A stretch of 5,270 bases of DNA from an uncultured Ruminococcus sp. (lineage in GTDB: Bacteria; Bacillota; Clostridia; Oscillospirales; Acutalibacteraceae), in NCBI GenBank assembly GCA_902803125.1, contig CADCOZ010000131.1:1-5270 (forward strand), given 5' to 3'. The position numbers were made by a program, and so were the translations under genes. The notes beneath the pieces are model-generated. The model saw only the letters and a list, made by a program, of their open reading frames with translations, ran no database searches and was not told the DNA's origin. This document shows positions 1 through 5,069 of the stretch, one piece after another (position 1 is the stretch's first letter; each line of letters begins with the position of its first letter).

Positions 1-147
1 CGTCAGGCAAACGCCGTTCACGGCAATAGAATCCCCGATGTGCGTCTGTTCCAATACGGTTTTGGCACGAATCCGCAGACGGCCTGCACGGGAACCGCTC
101 AGGATACTTTCCATCTCACCGATTTCTTCCACAATCCCCGTGAACAT
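1..147 (-). CDS. ribE: Riboflavin synthase alpha subunit, N-terminal part (cut by window edge)
   Basis: Riboflavin synthase converts two molecules of 6,7-dimethyl-8-ribityllumazine into riboflavin and the pyrimidine precursor, the last step of riboflavin synthesis in the cytoplasm. Only the first 49 codons are in the window. The translated start MFTGIVEEIG is the hallmark N-terminus of the family, and IGDSIAVNGVCLT (residues 37-49) is the conserved end of the first lumazine-binding barrel. The ATG at 147-145 shares one base with the ribD stop (TAATG), so translation is probably coupled. An AAAGGGG ribosome binding site lies at 157-163 inside the ribD end, 9 nt from the start. The order ribD-ribE matches the usual Firmicutes rib operon; ribBA and ribH would be expected beyond the left edge. 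Identification is firm; the gene is incomplete only because of the window. Some annotators call this gene ribC or ribB. Confidence 0.95.
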   Translation of the reverse strand, partial: MFTGIVEEIGEMESILSGSRAGRLRIRAKTVLEQTHIGDSIAVNGVCLT

Positions 148-1244
148 TAGCCCAATCCCCTTTCCACATCATATTCCAACAGCCAATCCTCCCCCAAGCG
201 GGTCATCCTGCGGTAAGTGAGCAGAGCCGCCTGATCCGGGTGAGCGGCTCCCTGTCCTTCCACCGGTGTTTTAGCCTCCCGTCCACCTAACAGCTTCGGG
301 GCAATATACGCATAAACGTGCTGAACAATGCCACTGTGCAAAGCCGCTTCACTCAGCTGACCGCCGCCTTCTATCATGACACTGCTGATGTGCCGCTGTG
401 CTAACTGTTTCATCAGGAACGGCAAACAGACATGACCGTTGTCGGCCGGACATTCACACACCGTCACGCCCATCTCTTCCAACCGCTGACGCTTCTCCGG
501 CTCGGCTGTCACACAGGCCACAAGGGTAGGAAAATCTTTCGCCGTTTGGCACAAACGGCTTTCGGGCGATATCCTCAAATGCGTATCTGCCACCACCCGC
601 AAAGGCTGATGTGCTTCCGACAAACGGCAGTTCAGCATCGGGTCATCGGCCAGCACCGTGCCAATGCCGACCATTATTGCACTGTAGCGGCTTCTCAGGG
701 TCTGCACATGATGCCGTGCTTCCTCTCCTGTAATCCATTGAGAAGCACCGGTATAAGCGGCTATTTTTCCGTCTAACGTCATCGCATATTTCAGTGCCAC
801 ATAAGGCATACCGGTCGTGATATAGTGAAAGAAAATCGGATTCAGGGCATCGCATTCCTCCCGCAGAAAATCCTCCTGCACGTCAATGCCGTGTTCCCGC
901 AGCATTTTCGCCCCCTTGCCCGCCACCAGCGGGTTCGGGTCACGGGATCCGATAAAAACCTTGGCAATTTTATGCTCGATGATAGCGTCCGTACAGGGCG
1001 GTGTTCGTCCCACATGACAGCACGGTTCCAGCGTTACATACATAACCGCTCCTTCCGCACTCTCCGTCAGCGACAGCAGTGCATTCCGCTCCGCATGAAA
1101 TTCTCCGCACCGCCGGTGGTATCCCTCTCCTATGATCCGTCCCTCTTTCACAACAACCGCTCCCACCAGCGGATTCGGTGCCGCAAAACCGCCCGCCTTC
1201 TCCGCCAGCAGTATGGCTCTTCTCATATATTCTTCATCTTTCAT
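147..1244 (-). CDS. ribD: Bifunctional diaminohydroxyphosphoribosylaminopyrimidine deaminase / 5-amino-6-(5-phosphoribosylamino)uracil reductase
   Basis: RibD carries out the second and third steps of riboflavin synthesis from GTP: deamination of the pyrimidine ring, then NADPH-dependent reduction of the ribosyl side chain. The 365-residue length is normal for the family. Residues 1-145 form the cytidine-deaminase-like domain, with the zinc site H50-A-E52 (in CGEFHAERNALL) and C75/C84 (in PCCHVGRTPPC). Residues 147-365 form the DHFR-like reductase domain, with KYAMTLDGKIA (152-162), SQWITG (168-173), VGIGTVLADDP (192-202) and EGGG (292-295). All expected catalytic residues are present. The reading frame stays open for 45 codons upstream to 1379, but the start is placed at 1244. 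AAGGAGGG at 1251-1258 sits 6 nt before it, the family N-terminus begins there, and the upstream codons are repeat sequence. It is the first gene of the operon and is coupled to ribE by TAATG. Confidence 0.96.
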   Translation of the reverse strand: MKDEEYMRRAILLAEKAGGFAAPNPLVGAVVVKEGRIIGEGYHRRCGEFHAERNALLSLTESAEGAVMYVTLEPCCHVGRTPPCTDAIIEHKIAKVFIGSRDPNPLVAGKGAKMLREHGIDVQEDFLREECDALNPIFFHYITTGMPYVALKYAMTLDGKIAAYTGASQWITGEEARHHVQTLRSRYSAIMVGIGTVLADDPMLNCRLSEAHQPLRVVADTHLRISPESRLCQTAKDFPTLVACVTAEPEKRQRLEEMGVTVCECPADNGHVCLPFLMKQLAQRHISSVMIEGGGQLSEAALHSGIVQHVYAYIAPKLLGGREAKTPVEGQGAAHPDQAALLTYRRMTRLGEDWLLEYDVERGLG

Positions 1245-1250
1245 TTCCAA

Positions 1251-1258
1251 CCCTCCTT
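1251..1258 (-). promoter_or_regulatory. Ribosome binding site that fixes the ribD start
   Basis: On the minus strand AAGGAGGG lies 6 nt before the ATG at 1244. No comparable site precedes the in-frame ATG at 1379. This supports the 365-residue protein over a 410-residue reading. Confidence 0.85.
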
Positions 1259-1260
1259 GA

Positions 1261-1347
1261 TGTTGAAGGGATTTGCCCTCCAAACCTCCCACCAGAGGCT
1301 CTGCCTCCGGACTCCGCAAGCCTTTGAAAAGCTTGCGAAAAACTTTT
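1261..1347 (-). repeat. Repeat-like hairpin element in the ribD leader
   Basis: This stretch between the rib promoter and the ribD ribosome binding site holds back-to-back inverted repeats. CGCAAGC (1315-1321) pairs perfectly with GCTTGCG (1331-1337). GAGGC (1295-1299) pairs with GCCTC (1303-1307), with an outer CC/GG pair at 1292-1293 and 1309-1310. Read on the minus strand it continues into GGTTTGGAGGG, which resembles the G-rich head of the repeats at 1522 and 5173. From memory, sequence of this kind recurs in intergenic regions of gut Clostridia and often leaks into over-extended protein N-termini as 'RSPEAEPLVGG'; that is recollection, not a search. It lies in the transcribed leader, so it could fold in the mRNA. 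Confidence 0.55.
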
Positions 1348-1416
1348 GTGTTGTTGTCTTTCAGGTGCTTTCCATGCAAAACCTTTTAGTGTCTGTTCCA
1401 TCTCAACGCTAATTAG

Positions 1417-1445
1417 ATTGTACCGCAAAATCAACCGTTTGTAAA
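1417..1445 (-). promoter_or_regulatory. Sigma-A promoter for the ribD-ribE operon
   Basis: On the minus strand TTTACA (1445-1440) and TACAAT (1422-1417) are separated by exactly 17 bp, one mismatch from consensus in each hexamer. Transcription would begin near 1410, giving a leader of about 165 nt before ribD. I searched the leader by eye for the FMN riboswitch core (AGGGTGAAATTCCC and ACCGGCGGT-like strings) and found none. Confidence 0.7.
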
Positions 1446-1521
1446 GGTGGTTTAATTGATTTAATCCGTTGACCGTGCCGCTGTACTGTTTTTTCTGCGG
1501 AAATCCATTTTGTGTTTATCG

Positions 1522-1593
1522 TAGGTCAAAGTCAGCGAATTTTGAAAAGGGGTTTGGGGGAAAACTTTTTTTCGCCAGAAAAAGGTTTCCCCC
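1522..1593 (+). repeat. Dispersed intergenic repeat, copy 1, with 15-bp hairpin
   Basis: The head, 1522-1560 (taggtcaaagtcagcg through ggtttggggg), matches 5173-5210 at about 35 of 39 positions with a single one-base gap. It runs into a strong inverted repeat: GGGGGAAAACTTTTT (1556-1570) pairs with AAAAAGGTTTCCCCC (1579-1593) around an 8-nt loop, with one mismatch. The region lies between the divergent rib and padR promoters and has no coding potential. The hairpin could act in RNA as a bidirectional terminator or insulator, since T and A runs sit inside the stem, but it lacks a classical trailing T tract. No transposase or target-site duplication is seen. Confidence 0.7.
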
Positions 1594-1639
1594 AAGGGAG
1601 TGACAGAACAAAAGGGATTTTCGTTTTTTCGTCATGCCC

Positions 1640-1668
1640 TTGACAAAGTATATGCTTCGTGATATGAT
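1640..1668 (+). promoter_or_regulatory. Sigma-A promoter for the padR-DUF1700-DUF4097 operon
   Basis: TTGACA (1640-1645) and TATGAT (1663-1668) are separated by 17 bp. The -35 is perfect and the -10 has one mismatch. Transcription would start near 1675, only about 19 nt before the padR start, just enough for the ribosome binding site at 1681-1686. Such a strong core promoter fits a gene set held down by a repressor. Confidence 0.85.
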
Positions 1669-1675
1669 GTATTAC
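1659..1675 (+). promoter_or_regulatory. Candidate PadR operator over the -10 box
   Basis: GTGATA (1659-1664) and TATTAC (1670-1675) form an inverted repeat with one mismatch around a 5-nt centre. It spans the -10 box and the likely transcription start. PadR proteins typically bind short dyads at their own promoters, so position and symmetry fit autoregulation. The match is short and could be chance. A direct repeat ATATG at 1650-1654 and 1662-1666 is also present. Confidence 0.35.
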
Positions 1676-1693
1676 ACAAAAGGAGGTATAGGC

Positions 1694-2011
1694 ATGGATG
1701 CTCAGTTGAAACGGGGACTGTTAGAGGTTTGTGTACTGGCGGCCATTAAAAATGCGGATTCCTACGGCTATAAAATCATCAAAGACTTGAAACCGTATAT
1801 TGAACTGTCGGAGTCAACGCTGTATACAATCCTGAAAAGGCTGGAAAATGCCAAACTGCTGACCGTGCGAAGTGCCGAACATGACGGCCGACTCCGCAAA
1901 TACTACCACATCACCCAAAAAGGATTACAGCGGATTGATGCGTTCAAAACAGAGTGGAAGGAAGTTATCTCCCTCTATCAGTTTGTAATAAAGGAGGATT
2001 CCTATGAATAA
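1694..2011 (+). CDS. PadR family transcriptional regulator
   Basis: This is a small DNA-binding regulator of 105 residues, the typical size of a short PadR protein (PF03551). Residues 6-76 form the winged helix: RGLLEVCVLAAI (helix 1), SYGYKIIKDL (helix 2), STLYTILKRLENAKLL (recognition helix, 41-56), then the beta wing with RKYYHITQKG (68-77). Residues 78-99 form a C-terminal helix that normally mediates dimerisation. The start at 1694 is preferred over the in-frame ATG at 1634 because GGAGG at 1682-1686 lies 7 nt upstream, and because 1634 precedes the promoter and would be untranscribed. It is the first gene of a three-gene operon and overlaps the next by 8 nt. In this arrangement PadR probably represses its own operon, relieved by an unknown signal, possibly relayed by the DUF1700 partner. 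Ligand and targets cannot be read from the sequence. Confidence 0.93.
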   Translation: MDAQLKRGLLEVCVLAAIKNADSYGYKIIKDLKPYIELSESTLYTILKRLENAKLLTVRSAEHDGRLRKYYHITQKGLQRIDAFKTEWKEVISLYQFVIKEDSYE

Positions 2012-2609
2012 GGCAACATTTCTGGAGGAATTGAGAAACGGTTTATCGGGTCTTTCGCAGGAGGATATCAACGAGCGTATCGCCTTCTATGCAGAAATGA
2101 TTGATGACCGCATGGAAGAAGGTTACAGCGAGGAAGAAGCCGTAGCCGGAATTGGTTCGGTCAGCAGGATTGTTTCGCAAGCCATAGCGGATACCCCGCC
2201 GATTAAGTCCGTTCCGGAACCGGTCACGTCCAAACGCTCTCTCCGTGGGGGCGAAATTGCTCTCCTCATTCTTGGGTTTCCACTGTGGTTCCCGCTGTTG
2301 GCGGCCTTCGGGGCTGTCGTGCTGTCCCTGTATATCGTTGTTTGGGTCCTGATTATTGCTTTATGGGTCATCGAAATTTCGCTCTGGGTGGGTACGCTTG
2401 GCGGCCTTGCGGCGGCTGTGGTGGATTATGTGCAGGGATTTCCTCTGGCCGGCACCGCTATGGTAGGAGCGGCTCTATTCTGTGCGGGTCTGGCTCTGTT
2501 CCTGCTCTTCGGCTGTATCGCCGCTTCCAAAGGCATTGTATGGCTGACGAAAAAAACAGGACTTTGGCTTAAAAATCGTTTAACCGGAAAGGAGAACACC
2601 TCAAAATGA
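2004..2609 (+). CDS. DUF1700 / HAAS-domain membrane protein
   Basis: This 201-residue protein belongs to the DUF1700 (HAAS) family, which is commonly encoded directly after a PadR regulator. Residues 1-62 form the soluble helical domain with the family pattern FLEELRNGLSGL (6-17), AFYAEMIDDRMEEG (27-40), SEEEAVAGIGS (42-52) and IVSQAIAD (56-63). A proline-rich linker (65-75) leads to a hydrophobic half with roughly three to four membrane segments near residues 84-103, 104-128, 129-144 and 149-174, then a basic cytoplasmic-type tail rich in Lys and Arg. The ATG lies inside the end of padR (8-nt overlap), served by AAGGAGG at 1991-1997. The stop overlaps the next start (ATGA). I infer that the N-terminal domain stays in the cytoplasm and may contact PadR, linking membrane state to transcription. 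No enzymatic motif is visible. Confidence 0.87.
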   Translation: MNKATFLEELRNGLSGLSQEDINERIAFYAEMIDDRMEEGYSEEEAVAGIGSVSRIVSQAIADTPPIKSVPEPVTSKRSLRGGEIALLILGFPLWFPLLAAFGAVVLSLYIVVWVLIIALWVIEISLWVGTLGGLAAAVVDYVQGFPLAGTAMVGAALFCAGLALFLLFGCIAASKGIVWLTKKTGLWLKNRLTGKENTSK

Positions 2610-3559
2610 AAAAGGTTCTGATAATTGCCGCTATTCTGACAGCGGCAGGATTGCTATTGTTTATTGTCACATTCATCATCGCCGGCTTTAACATCTTCAA
2701 ACTCGGCACCGCAAAATACGAAACCAATACTTACACCGTCCCCGACAGCTTTGACAATATTGATATCCGCACCAAAGAAACCGATGTGCTGTTCAAACGC
2801 TCTGAGGACGGTCAATGTCGGGTCGTGTGTGACGAAAGAGAAAAAGCCCGTCATCAAGTATCGGTGAAAAACGGCACATTGACCATTCATATGGCAGACC
2901 AACGCTCATGGTACGATTATCTGACGTTCTTTTCGCCAACCCTGTCCATGACCATCTATCTCCCCTCAGAATACTATGAAGCCCTAAAGATAGAAAGCCA
3001 AACGGGAAATGTTTCCCTTTCCGATCAGTTCTCCTTTGGCGGTGCGGACATTACTTCCGGTACCGGTAATGTGTCCTGCGGTGCTTCTGTCAAAGGTTCG
3101 CTGAATATCCACACCAGCACGGGAGGTATTCGGCTTGACGGTGTCCGAGCCGATACGATTGCCCTGTCTGTTTCTACCGGACAGATTGAAGCCGACAAGG
3201 TCACCTGTACCAACACCTTTTCGGTCAGCGTCAGCACCGGTCGGACAACACTGACAGACCTGACCTGTCAAGACCTCCACTCCAAAGGAAGCACCGGAAA
3301 TGTGTCGCTGAAAAATGTCCTCGCCGACAACACTTTCGATATCGAAAGAAGCACCGGAAACATCTCCCTTGACCGCTGTGATGCCGGTCAGCTGAACATC
3401 AGAACTTCTACAGGCCGTATCAGCGGTACCCTCCGTTCCGAAAAAGTATTCACCGCCACCACCTCCACCGGTTCTGTTCATGTTCCCGATACGCAGTCCG
3501 GCGGGAAATGCACCCTCTCCACCTCTACCGGCTCTATTGACATCTCCATCGCACCATAA
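2606..3559 (+). CDS. DUF4097-family membrane-anchored beta-solenoid protein
   Basis: This 317-residue protein has a single N-terminal hydrophobic segment (about 4-27) after MKK, acting as a signal anchor without an evident lipobox, so the rest should lie outside the membrane. Residues 40-130 form an irregular beta region. From residue 131 to the end runs a strikingly regular repeat whose core is S/T-T-G-x-[IV]-x-[LVI]. TG pairs begin at 133, 153, 172, 191, 211, 230, 250, 269, 288 and 308, so ten rungs spaced 19 or 20 residues, as in the DUF4097 ('toastrack'-type) beta-helix family. The last rung ends only eight residues before the C-terminus. The gene overlaps DUF1700 by 4 nt (ATGA), has GGAG at 2591-2594, and is followed by a terminator. 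Relatives occur with PspC/LiaF-like envelope-stress proteins and PadR-DUF1700 pairs, suggesting a scaffold or sensor at the cell surface. The ligand is unknown. Confidence 0.88.
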   Translation: MKKVLIIAAILTAAGLLLFIVTFIIAGFNIFKLGTAKYETNTYTVPDSFDNIDIRTKETDVLFKRSEDGQCRVVCDEREKARHQVSVKNGTLTIHMADQRSWYDYLTFFSPTLSMTIYLPSEYYEALKIESQTGNVSLSDQFSFGGADITSGTGNVSCGASVKGSLNIHTSTGGIRLDGVRADTIALSVSTGQIEADKVTCTNTFSVSVSTGRTTLTDLTCQDLHSKGSTGNVSLKNVLADNTFDIERSTGNISLDRCDAGQLNIRTSTGRISGTLRSEKVFTATTSTGSVHVPDTQSGGKCTLSTSTGSIDISIAP

Positions 3560-3580
3560 CCATTCCATCTGTCAGCAGAC

Positions 3581-3609
3581 AGCGGCGGCCTTTTGACCGC
3601 CGCTTTTTT
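3581..3609 (+). terminator. Rho-independent terminator of the padR operon
   Basis: AGCGGCGG (3581-3588) pairs perfectly with CCGCCGCT (3597-3604) around an 8-nt loop and is followed by a run of six T (3604-3609). It lies 22 nt after the DUF4097 stop and closes the three-gene transcript. Confidence 0.92.
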
Positions 3610-3722
3610 GTACCCTTTTTTCAGGCACCCGCCTGCCTTCACCCCTTCACGGCTGTATAACAGCGGGGTTTCTGTCAATACTTTCCCTAACGAACAGTTT
3701 CCCTGCAAAAGGAGGTTTCCGC

Positions 3723-4040
3723 ATGAAAAAAATGTTCTCCGCCCTGACCGCTTCCACCCTCTATGACGGCACATTCCTGCTGATTTATCTGTCCATTCTT
3801 TTAACGCTGTTTCTGAATCTTCTGCCGGCCGGCGGGCTTATGGGTCTGCCCCTTCTGCCCTATGGTGCGGCGGCAATTCTTCTGCTTCTTTTGTACCGTC
3901 TGCGGGTTCTGCTCCTGCCGATTCCACAGCATCGCTTGATACAGCTGTTGCTGTCCGCTGTGTTAGCGGTGTCCTTTGGCTTCAATCTGTTCTGCGTGTT
4001 TCGTGTTGTATACGGCTGGGGACTGCTCACATTCGGATAA
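3723..4040 (+). CDS. Small three-helix membrane protein, unknown function
   Basis: I do not recognise this 105-residue protein. After a short start (MKKMFSALTASTLYDG) it is almost wholly hydrophobic, with three likely membrane segments at about 17-35, 46-66 and 72-93. Basic residues at R59, R61 and R71 fall between segments 2 and 3, suggesting that loop is cytoplasmic; the C-terminus is short (VVYGWGLLTFG). No catalytic, metal-binding or transporter motif is visible. GGAGG at 3711-3715 lies 7 nt before the ATG, so translation is well supported. The gene lies downstream of the padR-operon terminator and converges on the zinc-ribbon gene, so it is probably expressed on its own. I could not assign a convincing promoter in 3610-3710; TATAAC at 3656-3661 is the best -10 but has no good -35. 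It has no terminator with a trailing T run of its own. Confidence 0.75.
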   Translation: MKKMFSALTASTLYDGTFLLIYLSILLTLFLNLLPAGGLMGLPLLPYGAAAILLLLLYRLRVLLLPIPQHRLIQLLLSAVLAVSFGFNLFCVFRVVYGWGLLTFG

Positions 4041-4051
4041 TTTTTCGCATC

Positions 4052-4086
4052 AAAAAAACGCCGTACAGCACTGTCACTGTACGGCG
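4052..4086 (-). terminator. Rho-independent terminator for the minus-strand zinc-ribbon gene
   Basis: CGCCGTACAG (4059-4068) and CTGTACGGCG (4077-4086) form a perfect 10-bp stem with an 8-nt loop. On the minus strand it is followed by seven T (4058-4052). It begins 23 nt past the stop at 4110, which suits the longer, frame-restored zinc-ribbon gene. On the plus strand there is no trailing T run, though the stem could also weakly stop the 3723-4040 transcript. Confidence 0.9.
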
Positions 4087-4109
4087 AAAGGATGGTTCGT
4101 ATGTTTGTA

Positions 4110-4206
4110 TCAAATGCTGTGACCGCATTCTGTGCAGATTTTTGCGTCGTAATCATTAAGCGTGTCGCATTCCGGACAAATCTTATACTTAAGATAAACC
4201 GCCTGC
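4110..4206 (-). pseudogene. Out-of-frame second zinc ribbon of the upstream gene
   Basis: In the +1 frame relative to the 144-residue ORF, this stretch encodes KQAVYLKYKICPECDTLN and then DYDAKICTECGHSI before a TGA stop. The Cys pattern C-x2-C-x10-C-x2-C is identical in spacing to the in-frame ribbon of the preceding ORF, and both share C-x-T-x-N-D after the first knuckle. No start codon or ribosome binding site of its own gives a sensible protein. Removing one base from the A4 run (minus strand; T4 at 4207-4210 as given) fuses the two parts into a 170-residue tandem zinc-ribbon protein. This is therefore the severed C-terminus. The frameshift may be a genuine mutation or a sequencing or assembly error. 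Confidence 0.75.
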
Positions 4207-4623
4207 TTTTCCAGCCGATGCAGACTCCGGTGTTGCTTGGGGCAGTCCCATGCCGCAGTTCTTACAGGTATACGACAAGGCATCATTTTTCGTTCCACAG
4301 GCAGTACACACCTTGACAAAACCGGTTCCTTCCGTACTGTCAGCAACGGAACCACCCATATTTTTATAAATTTCAGAAAGATACTGCTCACATTTCGTGC
4401 TTTTCTCCACCAATTCTCCCAATGCAGAAAACACTAAACTCACCACATAAGTCCAAAGCAATCCGACACCAAGAAAGGGAATGGCAAGCACACCAAAAAG
4501 CACATTACGATATTCAGATGCCAGAAAGAATAACCAGAATGCACCTAATATAGACACAACGAGTCCTATAACCATCACAACAATCGCAGCTGTTATTAAC
4601 TTTCCCCCTTGATTACTATACAT
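4189..4623 (-). CDS. Zinc-ribbon membrane protein (frameshifted, second ribbon lost)
   Basis: As written the ORF gives 144 residues. Two hydrophobic segments (about 9-35 and 41-66) form a membrane hairpin, followed by a charged helix ELVEKSTKCEQYLSEIYKN (70-88). A zinc ribbon follows with C106-x2-C109 and C120-x2-C123 (VCTACG, TCKNCG). The frame then runs into PQATPESASAGKAGGLS and stops at 4189. A matching ribbon continues in the +1 frame to 4110, so the intact protein would have 170 residues with tandem ribbons at 106-123 and 149-166. The start at 4623 is supported by AAAGGAG ending 9 nt upstream (CTCCT at 4633-4637 as given) and by a promoter at 4697-4725. Similar membrane zinc-ribbon proteins are common in Clostridia; their function is unknown. 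It is divergent from the XRE regulator, which may control it. Confidence 0.8.
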   Translation of the reverse strand: MYSNQGGKLITAAIVVMVIGLVVSILGAFWLFFLASEYRNVLFGVLAIPFLGVGLLWTYVVSLVFSALGELVEKSTKCEQYLSEIYKNMGGSVADSTEGTGFVKVCTACGTKNDALSYTCKNCGMGLPQATPESASAGKAGGLS

Positions 4624-4696
4624 AAACCAACACTCCTTTAATATTTTTTCTCTGCAACAGATTGGTTCATTTTCTGTGCAGGAGTTTTACAATTCT

Positions 4697-4725
4697 ATTA
4701 TATAACCTTTAGGTTAAAAAGTAAA
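4697..4725 (-). promoter_or_regulatory. Sigma-A promoter for the zinc-ribbon gene
   Basis: On the minus strand TTTACT (4725-4720) and a perfect TATAAT (4702-4697) are 17 bp apart. Transcription would begin near 4690, about 67 nt before the start codon. The spacer contains the palindrome at 4703-4716. Confidence 0.7.
4703..4716. promoter_or_regulatory. Candidate operator palindrome TAACCTTTAGGTTA
   Basis: TAACCT and AGGTTA form perfect 6-bp arms around a TT centre. The site lies between the -35 and -10 boxes of the minus-strand promoter and about 70 nt upstream of the XRE regulator start. This is the classic place for a repressor to block polymerase, and XRE proteins bind such short dyads as dimers. 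That the adjacent XRE protein binds it is inference. The plus-strand promoter for the XRE gene is not clear in the AT-rich 4717-4770 stretch. Confidence 0.5.
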
Positions 4726-4785
4726 TATAAATTTGCCAACTTATTATAAAATTGTAGAAATAGATAATATAAAGGATGGGTTTTT

Positions 4786-5037
4786 GTGTATTATTTACCC
4801 CGACTCAAAGAAGTCAGACTACTCCGAAATCTTCGGCAAAAGGACGTATGCGAACGGCTGAACATGAAGCAGTCCCAATACAGCCGGTATGAATCGGGCG
4901 AGGACGAGATGAAGATTGGTACATTGATTGAGATTTGCCAAGCCCTTGACATTTCCTCAGATTATCTGTTGGGGTTTTCCGACCAAGCGAAAAGACTGCC
5001 GCTGTCCTTCCAAAACAATTATACCGCAGAAGAGTAA
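4786..5037 (+). CDS. XRE-family helix-turn-helix transcriptional regulator
   Basis: This 83-residue protein has one Cro/CI-type HTH domain (HTH_3) and little else. Residues 6-16 (RLKEVRLLRNL) form helix 1, RQKDVCERLN (17-26) helix 2, and KQSQYSRYESGE (28-39) the recognition helix with the family's S-x-Y-S-R-Y-E-x-G signature. KIGTLIEICQALDISSDYLLG (43-63) makes up helices 4-5. The polar tail (64-83) has no recognisable effector or peptidase domain. The start is GTG at 4786 with AAAGGA at 4771-4776 9 nt upstream; the HTH begins so close to it that no later start would work. It is divergent from the zinc-ribbon gene and its own stop lies inside a terminator stem. It probably represses itself, its divergent neighbour, or both. 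Confidence 0.92.
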   Translation: MYYLPRLKEVRLLRNLRQKDVCERLNMKQSQYSRYESGEDEMKIGTLIEICQALDISSDYLLGFSDQAKRLPLSFQNNYTAEE

Positions 5038-5069
5038 CCTGTCATTCGGTATCCTTCTGCGGTATTTTT
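5021..5069 (+). terminator. Terminator overlapping the end of the XRE gene
   Basis: ATACCGCAGAAG (5021-5032), which is the last coding sequence before the stop, pairs perfectly over 12 bp with CTTCTGCGGTAT (5054-5065), followed by T5 (5065-5069). The 21-nt loop contains the TAA stop and could pair further (ACC with GGT). Because the 5' arm is coding, a ribosome finishing the gene would mask it briefly. Confidence 0.85.

Noticed and set aside
1245..1379. 45-codon in-frame N-terminal extension of ribD
   Set aside because: It is repeat-derived sequence with no ribosome binding site at 1379. The strong AAGGAGGG 6 nt before 1244 and the family N-terminus place the start at 1244.
1234..1401. Possible 55-codon leader peptide ORF upstream of and overlapping ribD (minus strand)
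   Set aside because: It has no ribosome binding site and lies within about 10 nt of the predicted transcription start. Its sequence is another frame of the repeat, with no attenuator-like codon run.
825..1412. 195-codon plus-strand ORF opposite ribD
   Set aside because: It is a shadow of the well-supported ribD gene, without a sensible protein or ribosome binding site.
1634..1693. 20-residue upstream extension of PadR
   Set aside because: The ATG at 1634 lies upstream of the promoter, so it would not be transcribed from it. AGGAGG at 1681-1686 serves the ATG at 1694.
2984..3568. 194-codon minus-strand ORF opposite DUF4097
   Set aside because: It is antisense to a strong repeat-coding gene; the open frame arises from the repeated STG codons and its glycine/valine-rich product matches nothing.
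4189..4225. Programmed +1 frameshift of the prfB type at TCT-TAA with an upstream AGGCGG
   Set aside because: The layout superficially resembles the release-factor 2 site, but the P-site tRNA would re-pair poorly (TCT to CTT) and the stop is TAA. A simple one-base indel in the nearby A4 run explains the data better.
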